Assembly (NCBI GenBank): GCA_900095095.1
Contig: FMBT01000378.1
Location: 123,186-187,185 of the forward strand
Reading direction: 5' to 3'
DNA length: 64,000 nucleotides
DNA from: Fragilariopsis cylindrus CCMP1102
Taxonomy: Eukaryota; Bacillariophyta; Bacillariophyceae; Bacillariales; Bacillariaceae
The notes below the pieces were generated by a model. It saw only the letters and a program-made list of their open reading frames with translations. It searched no databases and was not told the origin of the DNA. Each line of letters opens with the position of its first letter. Position 1 is the stretch's first letter. Below, piece by piece: positions 44,307 through 54,939 of this stretch. The position numbers were made by a program, and so were the translations under genes.

Positions 44307-45827
44307 GACAATAAAAGTATAAGCTAATTGTTCTTGACCACTGATGATTGTGTGGGTATCTTATAAAATGGAACAACAAATAAATTCGAACTATTATAAG
44401 TAAATTGAAAGAAATACGGATCTGTTGGGAATGAATTTTAGCCAAAGAATGAATTGGCTTCGGTAGGTACACTTTTGTACGGCCGTGAAATATTTGTTTT
44501 TTCGGGATTCATTGTTTTATGTTTCCTACGTACTTTGAAACGTAGCTAAAAAGACGACGTGACGTTTCCACGAAAACCTAAATGGTATACGTGATGAATG
44601 GTGACACCCATTTTACAATACAGTACATGTGTTAATAGTCCACTCCTTTAGCGTTAAACCCTATAGTATTGAGAACTTTGGTGGAGTATTACTTACTATT
44701 CATTCATTTTCACGCAATACTCAATAAAAAGCTTGGAGGAGTAATCACGATTATGTTCTAAAAATTACGAAAGAATATTGATACATCGAATTATAAAGAC
44801 ACGAAGTTATCACATTCGATAATGTAAGGATCAACCCCCAGTGTATACTCAAACTGGCATGGACACTTTTCTATTGCGCAGTAAAGCGTTCTTTATAGCT
44901 CCTCGCGATAGTTACAGAGCGTTAAAAATGGATCTTCGTTGACTTTTTTACAACATCAACATCAGTAATAAGTTGAGTCAGTTATAGTCCAATATCAAAC
45001 ACACTCCGAACTGCTTTACTTTGCGTACTGTCGAACCAACTCCTATTAATAACAATACAGTACAGAGTATGGAAGAATTTGGAGATCACCCGTTTCGACT
45101 GTTTCACACGAGCTAGCTAATACTGCAACGAATATTCGTGTGTCAAATTTCATAGCGTTGTGTTATGACATTTCGACAACTACGGTAAAACAAACCTCTG
45201 TGTAAGTATCTATCATACTGTACATACGTCTACCTATCATACGTAGGTATATGGGGGTGATTGATAATAATTTTCGATTTCATTCGCGCGCGCATTTCTG
45301 ATGATTTCAATTATTTTCTTTCGCTCTTTGAGAAGAAAAATTACAAAATCAACTAATAATTTTAAACTTGTGCTATCTATGCCATGCCATCATCAATCAT
45401 TTATATTTCAGTACTCTATCATAATCTAAATTGCCGACCATCACATGACATATGGTGTGTAATCGAGGTGCGTTCGTGTTGTGTATTGTCATTCATCCCC
45501 CCATCATCTGGAACGTAACGTAACGTAACGCAACGCAACGCAATAACTGCCACACAAAGCCAAGCCGTATACATACGAAACTACTTTGTGTTTTACTTCC
45601 TGGGTACTAATTGTTAGTGTTAGTCATTCGTCGACTGATTGACTGATTGACTGATTGACTGACTTACTGACTGACTAACGTTAACTGAATTGTAGATTAT
45701 TTTTAAAGAGAAAGAGAAAGAGCAGAGCAGAGCAGAGCAGAGCAGAGCAGAGCAGAGCAGAACAGAGCAGAACAGAACAGAGCAGAACAGAACAGAGCAG
45801 AGCAGAAAGAAAAAGTTCAAAGAAGAA
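44307..45827. other. Divergent intergenic region with short tandem repeats
   Basis: This lies between the divergent chimera (minus) and glycosyltransferase (plus) genes. It holds AACGY pentamers at about 45512-45542, GACTGATT units at 45632-45678 and the AGAGC run at 45717-45806. I see no gene or RNA in the first kilobase. Confidence 0.55.
45717..45806 (+). repeat. (AGAGC)n pentanucleotide tract in 5' flank
   Basis: About 17 pentamer units, with AGAAC variants in the right half, end 22 bp before the ATG at 45828. The tract is probably transcribed as 5' UTR. Confidence 0.95.
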
Positions 45828-47609
45828 ATGATTCATCCATTATCGAAACCACCAAAATCGAGGATGATCGGTGGGGGTATTTCTCCTTTGATATTATTTG
45901 TTGGTGTATTAATTCTTTGTTGTTTTGGTAGTACAATCTTACATCGTCAATCGATGATCTCGTTGTTTTCATCAGAGGTGGAGGAGGATATGAAAGGAAT
46001 ACTGCCCACAACCGCCAATATTCGTACAGAAATGCACAATGACCACGGCATAGAAGAAAAAGGAAAAGAAGTGAATAAGGCTACAACTACTGATACTCCT
46101 TCTTCGTCATCTCGTATGTCATCCGAACAACAACAACAACAGCGACAGGAACAACAGGAACAACAGGAAGAAGATACTACAGACGCAGACGCAGACGATA
46201 CAGGACATTTTTCAGCATGTACATTATGGATGGATGATAATCATCGATTAGATGAATGGTTAGCCTATCATTATTATATATTAAAGTTACGATATGTGAT
46301 AATTGGTATTGATCCATATTCTAAAACATCACCCCAAAAAATTATCAACAAATGGAATCAATATAATTTTAATATTTCTGGTAATATTACAATTATTGGT
46401 TGGAATGAAACAGAATACGTATCAAAAAAAGTTAGAAAACAAAACAAAAATGAATTAAATGAAATAGAAAGTAAATATCAAAACAAGAATAATGATACAA
46501 ACACAAACACAGATTTTACCTTACTGTATGGTACAGCAAAAACAAATCAATATTTATCAAGACAACGTTTATTTATGAAAGAATGTAGTCGTCATATGGT
46601 CTCATTGAGTAAAACTTGGGTCTCGTATCATGATTTAGATGAATATATCAGTTTTCAACATAAGACCGATGGTATAATCAATGATAGTGGGAAGGATATC
46701 ACAATCATTGGACAACAAAAATTTAAAAATCAACCCTATTATATATATAATAAATTAAATCAAATTAAGAAACAACAAGAAGCAATAGTACAACAACACG
46801 AACAACATCATGCATATAATAATACAGGAGGATCATCATCATCATCGTTGATGGGATGTATCAGTATACATCGAAAACGATTTTGTTCCAAAGAAGATGA
46901 AAATAAAGATGAAAATAAATATGATTATATTAAAAAATTTGATACATTACGTTATAAGTACTTAACACCGAATCGTGATGGACAACCGAAATCATTTATT
47001 GATTTATCCCAACCGGGACCCAAAGCATACGCTATGGGGGAATATGATAGTAATAATGAACAACGAAATCATCATATAAAGTATAGTGCCTCCAACAAGG
47101 TCTGGAATCCACATACTGTTATGCCAATGTATTGTCAAGAGGAAGAGAAGAATCGTTCTAAAGCAATAAAGAGTCTGATAGGAAATGAAAAATTTGTAAT
47201 GAATCATTACTTAGGTAGTTGGGAATCCTATAGTGCTAGACCAAATGATTCTAGAATTGGTGGTTTGCGTACCTATGATGCCTGGTTGGAACGATCTAAT
47301 TTTACAAATGGACAAACCTCCATTGTATCCCGACCATGGTTCAATGGATTTATTCATTTTATTTGTGATGATGATCCAACAATTGCTGCGTATTTATTAC
47401 AAGATGCTGGAAAAATTGATTATGGCAGTAACAATAACAATAATAATAATAACGACAACGACAATAATAGTAATAATATTGAGAAATGGAAATGGCAATA
47501 TAAACCTAATTCAAAACCTGGTGAAAAAATGGTAAGACCTATAGCAAGAGGATTACCAGGTCGAAAAGAACAAGAAGAAGAACAACGACGAAAGAGGAAT
47601 GAAATGTAG
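45828..47609 (+). CDS. GT92/DUF23-like glycosyltransferase, type II membrane protein
   Basis: This 593-aa protein has a short basic N-terminus and one transmembrane segment at about residues 18-38 (ISPLILFVGVLILCCFGSTI), then a Gln/Glu-rich stem. This is the layout of a Golgi type II glycosyltransferase. The catalytic region starts near 125 with FSACTLWMDDNHRLDEWLAY and continues with YVIIGIDPYSKT. RQRLFMKECSRHMVSLSKTW is followed by VSYHDLDEYISF, where DLD is the DxD metal/nucleotide-sugar motif. Later HYLGSWESYSAR and HFICDDD are typical late blocks. The family in metazoans and plants transfers galactose; donor and acceptor here are unknown. The start is well placed just before the membrane anchor. 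Confidence 0.78.
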   Translation: MIHPLSKPPKSRMIGGGISPLILFVGVLILCCFGSTILHRQSMISLFSSEVEEDMKGILPTTANIRTEMHNDHGIEEKGKEVNKATTTDTPSSSSRMSSEQQQQQRQEQQEQQEEDTTDADADDTGHFSACTLWMDDNHRLDEWLAYHYYILKLRYVIIGIDPYSKTSPQKIINKWNQYNFNISGNITIIGWNETEYVSKKVRKQNKNELNEIESKYQNKNNDTNTNTDFTLLYGTAKTNQYLSRQRLFMKECSRHMVSLSKTWVSYHDLDEYISFQHKTDGIINDSGKDITIIGQQKFKNQPYYIYNKLNQIKKQQEAIVQQHEQHHAYNNTGGSSSSSLMGCISIHRKRFCSKEDENKDENKYDYIKKFDTLRYKYLTPNRDGQPKSFIDLSQPGPKAYAMGEYDSNNEQRNHHIKYSASNKVWNPHTVMPMYCQEEEKNRSKAIKSLIGNEKFVMNHYLGSWESYSARPNDSRIGGLRTYDAWLERSNFTNGQTSIVSRPWFNGFIHFICDDDPTIAAYLLQDAGKIDYGSNNNNNNNNDNDNNSNNIEKWKWQYKPNSKPGEKMVRPIARGLPGRKEQEEEQRRKRNEM

Positions 47610-47699
47610 TAGTGTAGTAATAAAGGATTTAAGCTACTGTAATTTTTATCAGAAAGATCACGAACAACTTTTTAATATCAATATTATTCAATAAATTAT

Positions 47700-48488
47700 T
47701 TAGAGCATTTTAGCTACTGTCTCCAAGTTTTTGTTGGGTCTAAGTACAGGATATTTCAAACCCCCATATGTAACAAATGCTGCCTTTGCAACAGCCGCCA
47801 ATAGTGAGATCTCATCTACCTTAGTTTCCATTAAAGCCTTCAATATATAACGTTGTTTTACATGATGATTCATTCCATAACATTCAAGTGGAAAACCTTC
47901 TGCTGATGAAAAATAGTCTTCTAAACCTTCTAAACTTTCGCAATCCTCCAATTCAATAGACGAGTAGTAAGTTTGATTGACTTGATCAACAACAAAAAAC
48001 GAATCATTAGTGATGTCTTGTCCCGAATATTTGAGTTTTGCTAATTCATTCACGACACTAGAATCAAAGTAACACTCGGCACATACTTTCAATCCATGTA
48101 CACATTCAAAAACTCTTGATTTGTTCCTTCGACTTCTACTGAACACTACCAAACAATAGATATTATCGGGTCTGATAGAGATAACTTCATTATTTGCTGC
48201 GATTTTTGACCTTAAAAGAGTGAGTGCAACTCTTTCATTACTTCCGGTTTCTCCTGCAATTCCAACAAGTCCATTGTATTCGGGTTTTGCCTTCAAGTCA
48301 TGTACAATAACATGATCTCCCAATCTGATATTCAGATCATATTTTCTGGACGATTCTTTGATGTCGTCATCGTCATCACGTATATCTACTTGATGCATGT
48401 CGTCTACTTCTTTTTTCTCTCTCGGACGAGGTACACATTCATGCTTATGTTGAGGCCAATCGGCCTTCTGACAACTGGCACTACAATA
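47700..48488 (-). CDS. Segment 3: end of second MYND finger and C-terminal region
   Basis: After the TGA the frame supplies the rest of the finger (YCSASCQKADW, HKHEC). An LGDHVIVHDLKAKPEYNGLVG segment follows that resembles an SH3-like barrel seen after MYND fingers in algal proteins. An all-helical tail ends NKNLETVAKML. An internal Met at 48398 could in principle start a shortened product. Confidence 0.65.
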   Translation of the reverse strand, partial: YCSASCQKADWPQHKHECVPRPREKKEVDDMHQVDIRDDDDDIKESSRKYDLNIRLGDHVIVHDLKAKPEYNGLVGIAGETGSNERVALTLLRSKIAANNEVISIRPDNIYCLVVFSRSRRNKSRVFECVHGLKVCAECYFDSSVVNELAKLKYSGQDITNDSFFVVDQVNQTYYSSIELEDCESLEGLEDYFSSAEGFPLECYGMNHHVKQRYILKALMETKVDEISLLAAVAKAAFVTYGGLKYPVLRPNKNLETVAKML

Positions 48489-49235
48489 TCAACGTCTGTT
48501 GCAACGAGCGCAGAGTTTAAATCCGTTCTCTGTGCATTTCTCTAGAACCGTGCAAAATGTGCTTCCACATTTTCGTAAACATTTACCCGGACGTGATCCT
48601 TTCACAAGAGGAACCTGTTCGTGTAATTGTTCTTTTACCGTACCAATTTTTTCATCCCAGTCGATGTGAGGAGCAACGAACTCTAATGCAGCACGGATAC
48701 AACCATGATCTGCAATAAGAGGCCAGTAAAAATTAGGATCTTGCGCGATGAAAAGTGGCATGCAGTACGGTTTGATTCCGCTTGCAGCTAAAATAGCTAA
48801 TACACATTCGGCTTCTCCGCCACAGTACATTTTCCATGTTTCCGTCCTCAACGATACATCTAACTTGCTACGATATATAGCTGTATGACCTCGTTGTGAC
48901 AGTCCTTCTTCCATAGAAAGCACGACACTTCCATTTGAGACAGCGTCGAGTCGGTCCATTGCCTCTAGTTCGCATTCTGTACATACTAGTCGGCTGACAT
49001 GATTAGCGAGTTTTTCGGTATGAACGCAACGGCAATCAACTGCAGACTCACCATCATCGTAATTAAGGTCGTATATCATGCCTTTGTATTGTGTACGATC
49101 CTCGTCGGTAATACGTTCGTCACATACCGCAGTTGGTGGAACTAGATATAGTTGGTTCTCGATCGGACGAGAAGCTACATCACGCGTTTGTGCAGTGGCT
49201 TCTTTGGCAACACCTCGACGACCATAACCGAAAGT
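48489..49235 (-). CDS. Segment 2: middle region leading into a second MYND finger
   Basis: The open frame from GYGRRGVAKE to CARCNRR ends at the TGA. The region MYCGGEAECVLAILAASGI and PLIADHGCIRAALEFVAPH is helical and unassigned. CLRKCGSTFC and CTENGFKLCARC supply the first half of the second MYND finger. Confidence 0.65.
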   Translation of the reverse strand, partial: TFGYGRRGVAKEATAQTRDVASRPIENQLYLVPPTAVCDERITDEDRTQYKGMIYDLNYDDGESAVDCRCVHTEKLANHVSRLVCTECELEAMDRLDAVSNGSVVLSMEEGLSQRGHTAIYRSKLDVSLRTETWKMYCGGEAECVLAILAASGIKPYCMPLFIAQDPNFYWPLIADHGCIRAALEFVAPHIDWDEKIGTVKEQLHEQVPLVKGSRPGKCLRKCGSTFCTVLEKCTENGFKLCARCNRR

Positions 49236-50280
49236 GGTCGGATTTCCGCGACTGTGTAGTTGATTTTAAGTATTTCATGACCTCTTTCAGTGCACCTGAT
49301 CCGATTAGTGGGATGCGGCGATTATGTTCGGATCGTCCTGCTATAGTTAGCTTATTGTTTACTGTAGCAGTCGGCCAAGTACCGGCAAATGGTGACATCG
49401 AAAAGTTCTCTCCTTCTACAATGCGATTCATTACAAGAAGAAGACTTGCGAGATTTGGTCCGGTTAGCGCTAGGGTCTGTCCGGGAAGAATTCGATGTGA
49501 AATATTCTCGATCGTTTGAATCTTGGCATAAATCTCTTTCGGAAGTAGTGCCCTGGAATCTAACATTTCGATTGCCCCACAACTTCCATTCAAACAAGAG
49601 CGCCACAACCAATGATTGCATCGTCTACGATTTGCGTTGCACCCAATACCATCATCGAAACATTCTCCTAACGATTGCATCGCTAGACCATGACCAAGGT
49701 TTGCCGCCTTCTCGATGTATTTGAATGCAAGTTCCTCGCTCTCTAATATTGGTATGTTGTCTCTCGTACTATTACGTGATACTCGGGACGACGGATTTAC
49801 AGCACTAAGCAAACGATGTTTGAAGCGTGAACCGGCTAGGTACGCACATGCTTGGTTCCCCAGTTCGTTTCCTTCATCTGCCAAATTAGCATAATCCCAG
49901 GCTGACATGTATGTATTATTCAAATTGATATGTCCCGATTGCCTAATATACGACATGCTAGGATTTTGCACTGTGTCGCGAATTTCTTTGACTTGGTATG
50001 CCTTAACGTCCGATGATCTCCATCCGATAGAACATTGCTCGCTATATTCCCTTAATTCTTGTTCTATATCGACACGATTCTCAGGTATACCGGGACAATC
50101 TTTGTGTGGATGATCTATTTGACACTGGTTACAACAAAATCGAACCTTCGTGCAATCGCAATAGAGGAAAGTACAAGTATTCTCATCATGGGTTAATTCT
50201 TTTGCGCATCCCTCACACGACGTAAGTTTTTCATTCTGATTTCGGCGTTTTTTCTTTTTATTATTCGGCCGTTTCGGCAT
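49235..50280 (-). CDS. Segment 1: MYND-like zinc finger plus Sel1-like repeats
   Basis: The likely start is MPKRPNN at 50280, followed by a basic nuclear-signal-like stretch (KKKKRRNQ). CEGCAKEL ... CDCTKVRFCCNQCQID ... CPG is a MYND-type cysteine array. AWDYANLADEGNELGNQACAY and KYIEKAANLGHGLAMQSLGE are Sel1-like helical repeats; such repeats usually act as protein-interaction scaffolds. The open frame runs on to 49180, but after about 49235 it is out of register. Confidence 0.7.
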
Positions 50281-52380
50281 CTTTCTTCTTTCATGTAAAA
50301 AATGGAAAATTGAAAATAATTGTACAAGAAGCACAAGAACGGAGAACGGTATGTAGGTGATGGAATGATTTGATTTACAAGCGCCTATTTCTATACAATG
50401 TATGTCCTACTTTAACTTTTTCCCCTTATACATTATTCTTAAATTTTGAGAGCATAAGATACCTTTTATTCTTATGCTCTCATGTTCTTTCCTCTGTATG
50501 TAATTGTTCCTTCCATGTGTGACACATTCCAGTGTTCTCATTCAGTGTTCTCTTTCATTACTCTGCGACGTCGTGTCTGTCTGCCGTACATTTGTTATCA
50601 TTCCACGTACGAATATAAAAACTAAATCATGCCCAAATTTTACTAGTATTTGTTAGTATAATATATAATAAAACTTTAGCATCAAGTATATACACCTAAA
50701 AAGTCTTTTTTTGGAAAGATAAAATAAGAAGTTTACAATTGATCTAGTAAATGGAAAACTTTTTTATTCCTTGGTCTCATAAGCCTACTGGTATCTCATA
50801 ATGTAGACTCACACACAGCACACATCAAATAACCCCAAAAATGGCCCATTTGCAGTGTTTTGTGAACATACAGTACTCTCAAAAAGGTGAACCATCCCAA
50901 ACTATATGAATGGGGTGCACCATATATACCAAATGGAACCTACTCTTGGTGCTTTGTGTTGATGGTCCAGCTTAGGTGCACACAAAAGTGGAAAACCCTG
51001 TTTTGGGGCCTAAATGGCCCATTTTGTGGCTAATGCAACCCTATACCTTCATAACCTCCATAGAAACCTAAGCATTATGTGGATCTTGTAGGTAAAGGTA
51101 GAATTGATGCTAGTACTATTTGGATGTTTTTGCACCTGACCCATCTGGTGCTGTCCTCTGCAACCCTCTTATTGAGATATTTTGTGGTTCATTTCTGATC
51201 AAGATCTTGATGTTGTTTTTCCTTCCACAACAGTGAAATAGAAATGAACTTCAAAACATACCCACTGAAACACCAACTAACCATCTCCATACTACTTTTG
51301 CTAAGATAAACCAATACAGCTTGTATTTGTTACCGCCATTTATTATATTAAAAAAAGAAATAAACAGGCCATCCCACACTACACAGTAAGATATATCCTT
51401 ATCTTCACACACCACCAGGTAAATTAGAACACAGAATTGATGTATTGTCCTCACTAGGACATATTACTTGTGAATGGAAAGCATAATCATCCCAACCCAC
51501 TATTCTTTTGGATGTAATTGTAGTTTACCCCTATTTTCAAAAATATCTCATAAAAAGCAATCGAGGACCATAATTAAAATACTCACTGTTGGTTGGAAAA
51601 TGCTCACACAACAATTTTGACAGAAAAATCCACACAAAACTCACAAAATAAACTAACCCATCTAAAATCCCCATTCATAGGGCGCTGGTTTACATGGTAA
51701 ACCTTGCGCAAAATAATGTTAGTGGATTTTAGCTAATATAGGGTAAAAATAGGTTTTTGGCCCTTGGCGAAGAAAGTAAACCCCTGTTCACTAATGTTGT
51801 CTGGCAGATGTATTAAGACTAAACACAAATTGGGTTACATAACTATATTTTCAAGAAAATTTTTCTGGCAAGCATAATAGCCGCAAGAAATTAACTAGTA
51901 ACATTGTGCATTTTAACGCTAGTCATAGTACACAAATGTGTGCATGAATTGAAAGAGCACCTACAGCATATTTTGGAACCATTATTTGTTACACACATGG
52001 TAAGAAGCATTTTCTTGGAAGTTCTACCCTGCTTTGTGTCCTGAACATGATATCTCATAAAAAGATGATGTGTGCTGTGTGTGAGCCTACATTGTGAGAT
52101 ACCAGTAGGCTTACAAAAAGAAAAACAATAGAATTGAACATAGACAGGTAAAGTTGAATTGAAGGGCATGAATGATATATATAGATATACCAAAACAAAC
52201 ACACTAACATTATATAAATCAGAAAAAGATAAGATCTTGCGTGATATTATCATGAAGTAATCTTATTATCGCAGTTACGGTAGAACAGTAGTAGTATTAG
52301 CTTGTTTTCTAGTATGCTTTTTTCATATTATGACTTTTTTGTTTCCTTTTGATTTTTAGTATGAGTACATATATAATTAT
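50281..52380. other. Repeat-dominated intergenic region
   Basis: Apart from the 5' flank of the MYND/Sel1 gene (to about 50700), this is the dispersed repeat copy 2 with inverted ends (50780-52113). The remaining AT-rich sequence to 52380 is 3' flank of the acyl-CoA dehydrogenase gene. No other gene is seen. Confidence 0.6.
50780..52113. mobile_element. Repeat bounded by 47-bp terminal inverted repeats (dispersed repeat copy 2)
   Basis: 50780-50826 (TAAGCCTACTGGTATCTCA...) is the reverse complement of 52067-52113 with two mismatches. The interior has no transposase. The left 320 bp match copy 1 at 2740-3090. Homology between copies also extends about 15 bp left of the inverted end (TATTCCTT), so the true boundary may lie outside it; no target duplication is certain. 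Best read as a non-autonomous DNA transposon or foldback element. Confidence 0.7.
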
Positions 52381-54123
52381 TTATTCGGATCGTAATAATT
52401 TTGCTATAGTTTGTAATTCTATATTCGTTGTACCTTCATATATCGAACCAACTTTACAATCTCTATAGAATTTTTCAGCTAATACATCTTGTGTATATCC
52501 GATACCACCTAACCATTCAATTGTTTTCGATGCCGTTTTTTCAGCTATTTGTGCGGAATATAATTTGACCATACTTGCTTCCTTAATGAATGGCATACCA
52601 TGTTCTTTTCGTCGACAGGCATTATAGGTCATCAGTTCCACGGCATGAATCTCGGTAGCAATTTGTGCATACTGATGTTCCATACCCTATACAATACGAT
52701 ACACAGTATAGGAAAAAAAAAAAAACGAGAAAAAAAGGTAGAGGATGAGAAATAAATCATATAACCGACGCATTGATATTCGTTACTACGATACAATATA
52801 TACTAGTCCTATATTCAATATAATGTACATTTACGTTTATGTTTCTTCTCTTACCTGAAATTCACTAATTGATGTATTAAATTGTTTTCTTTCTTTCATA
52901 TAGGGCAAGGCAATATCATACAAACATGCTTTTGCTATACCAAGTTGTTGTGCAGCAATACCAATCCGTCCTTCATTTAATATTTCGATACAATATTTAT
53001 ATCCGAAACCAATTTCCCCTAATATTTGTGATGATGGAATTTTTACATTTTCAAAATGTATGGTACAGGTCGAACTTGCTTTTAAACCTAATTTCTTTTC
53101 TGGTATACCAATTGTTATAGTACCATTCTTCTTCTTACTATTATTATTATTACTACTATCATTATCATTACTATTATCATTATTCAGAAGGATATGCTCA
53201 TAATCATTGACGTCTAATACGAATGCTGTTATACCTTTATATCCTAATGATGGTGCAACATTCGCAAACACTAATAACGTAGATGCATCTTTTGCATTGG
53301 ATATCCACATTTTAGTACCATTAATTATATAATGATAGGATTCATTATCATTCGACTTCGATTTTTCAGCTTTCGATTTTTTCGATTGAATGGCAGTTGT
53401 CTTTAAACTAAAGGCATCGGAACCACTCTCGGATTCACTTAAACAAAAGGAGGATACCGAAGTTGTAGCTAATTTCGATAAAAATTGTTTTTTTAATTGT
53501 TTCGAACCCCAACATCGGATGGCATTGATGATACAGGTATTATGTATATCGACTAGAATAGCAATACTGGGATCCATTCTTGCTAGTTCTTCTATTATGA
53601 TACAGGACGATGTAAATGATAATCCGGATCCACCATCATACTTTTCTGGATCAATTTCAATACCCATAAATCCTTGTGTAAATAAATCCTTTAAAACTAT
53701 TGGACATATTTTTGATTCATTGTCCATTTGACGTACCTTGATTGGATTTAATACTTGTTTGGACCATGATCGAACAGCTTCTTGTATCATTATTTCATCT
53801 TCGGTAAATGATGTTATAGGAAGAGGAGATGGAGGTGGAGGTGGAGGAGATGGCGTTATTTCTCCAGAAGAAAACGAAGAAGAAGAAGATGACGGCGATG
53901 AAGAAAATGCACGATAATTGTAACGAAGAGTATTATATCGTGATGATGGTTTGTGTAATAGTACAGTTTTATTAGGACTTGTAGTAGTAGCTTGTAATGA
54001 TGTTGATCCTACTGTCGTCGTCGCCGTCGTCGCCGTTACCACTGTGCTACAACGACGATTATGACGACTCAAATAATGTACAATAATAAATCGGTGTTTT
54101 GAGAACATTATTTTTGACGTCAC
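52381..54123 (-). CDS. ACADSB: Acyl-CoA dehydrogenase, short/branched-chain (ACADSB) type, two exons
   Basis: Exon 1 (54123-52855) and exon 2 (52686-52381) flank a 168-bp intron (donor GTAAGA, acceptor TATAG). They join NTSISEFQ to GMEHQYAQIATEIH in phase 0, giving 524 aa. A basic, Ser-rich, Arg-rich leader of about 85 residues is a plausible mitochondrial presequence. Core motifs are LSESESGSDAFSLKT (substrate/FAD loop), GRIGIAAQQLGIAKACLYD, QFNTSISEFQ, EWLGGIGYTQD and the C-terminal SIYEGTTNIELQTIAK. The Glu in YEG is the expected catalytic base. The YEG position and overall order match the ACADSB group, which oxidises 2-methylbutyryl- and isobutyryl-CoA-type substrates in Ile/Val breakdown. 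Substrate choice cannot be proved by sequence alone. A Asn/Asp tract interrupts the middle domain. Confidence 0.88.
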
Positions 54124-54939
54124 TAGCTATGACAGCTAACTAGAAGTCTGATCTATTGTCCTTTCAAGCGTTCTGATTGTGATGGCATGGGGTACTAGTA
54201 TGCTTTTATCTTAGAAAAAAAGAATTTGTGTCATAAAAGGTGATGCGAATAGACGTGAATTATTCTGTGAATTCTTTCTAGATTTCAAATCACGGCATGC
54301 ATCAATCAAGCAAATGATGATTGCCTTCATCAATCAATGAATCAATCACGATTGACATCATTTGGGATTGATTCGCGAATTCGATTCTTGTTCTTTGTCA
54401 TGTCCAAAAAAATATTTCAGAAAGGGGGCGGGGCGAAGACTTGCTTAACTGTTGGTTTCTGTAGCACATGTGCGACATGCACAAATCGCAATGAGAAGTC
54501 AAGATCACAAGGCCCAGATGATTACTGACGACGTCAAGATCACCAGGCCCAGATGCATTGCTGCATTGCGTTGTACAAAAAATAAAATATCTTTTAAGTC
54601 TCTGTGAATTATTGGTAAGAAAGAGAACAAAAAATAAATAATAACCGTTAAATAAAAAGATCTTTGTGCTCGCCTACAAACATGCGAAAGCTACGATGGT
54701 ACGGGACAAGGCCAGACGAAATATCAAGGTGAACCACACAAACATTTGGAACCAATGCGTCTCGTCTTGACGATTGGAATTTATCAAGGTGCTGTTATCC
54801 TCACAACTTTGAAATATCAAGGTTAATACAACAAGCTTACCCTTGGACTAGAGTCAGTTAATCAGCAAGATTATAAGATACAATTCCAGATCAGAACTGT
54901 ATCCGCCGAATCTATTGTACGATTTTATTCTAGTGTATC
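54124..54939. other. Intergenic region and leader of the YR retroelement
   Basis: This contains two copies of GTCAAGATCAC.AGGCCCAGATG (about 54497 and 54533) and three 'tatcaaggt' motifs (about 54730, 54785, 54816). They may belong to the terminal or leader region of the element that follows. No gene is seen. Confidence 0.45.

Larger units (their letters stand above)
47700..50280 (-). pseudogene. MYND/Sel1 protein gene, broken by one frameshift and one in-frame TGA
   Basis: Three consecutive minus-strand frames read as one ~860-codon gene. Segment 1 (50280-~49235) has an N-terminal MYND-like zinc finger and Sel1-like repeats. At about 49231-49233 a TTT run appears to hold one extra T. Dropping it joins RKSDHF to GYGRRGVAKEATAQTRDV and so to segment 2. 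At 48489-48491 an in-frame TGA falls inside a second MYND finger. Translation past it continues YCSASCQKADWPQHKHEC, so the reading frame plainly once ran on to 47700. A CGA-to-TGA change would explain it. The gene is probably a recent pseudogene; two assembly errors or recoding are alternatives. Confidence 0.8.

Noticed and set aside
49133-49724. Two plus-strand ORFs of 111-128 aa
   Set aside because: They are antisense to the MYND/Sel1 gene, whose zinc ligands and repeats support the minus strand.
54337-54528. 63-aa ORF before the YR element
   Set aside because: It overlaps the duplicated GTCAAGATCAC motif and has no recognisable domain.
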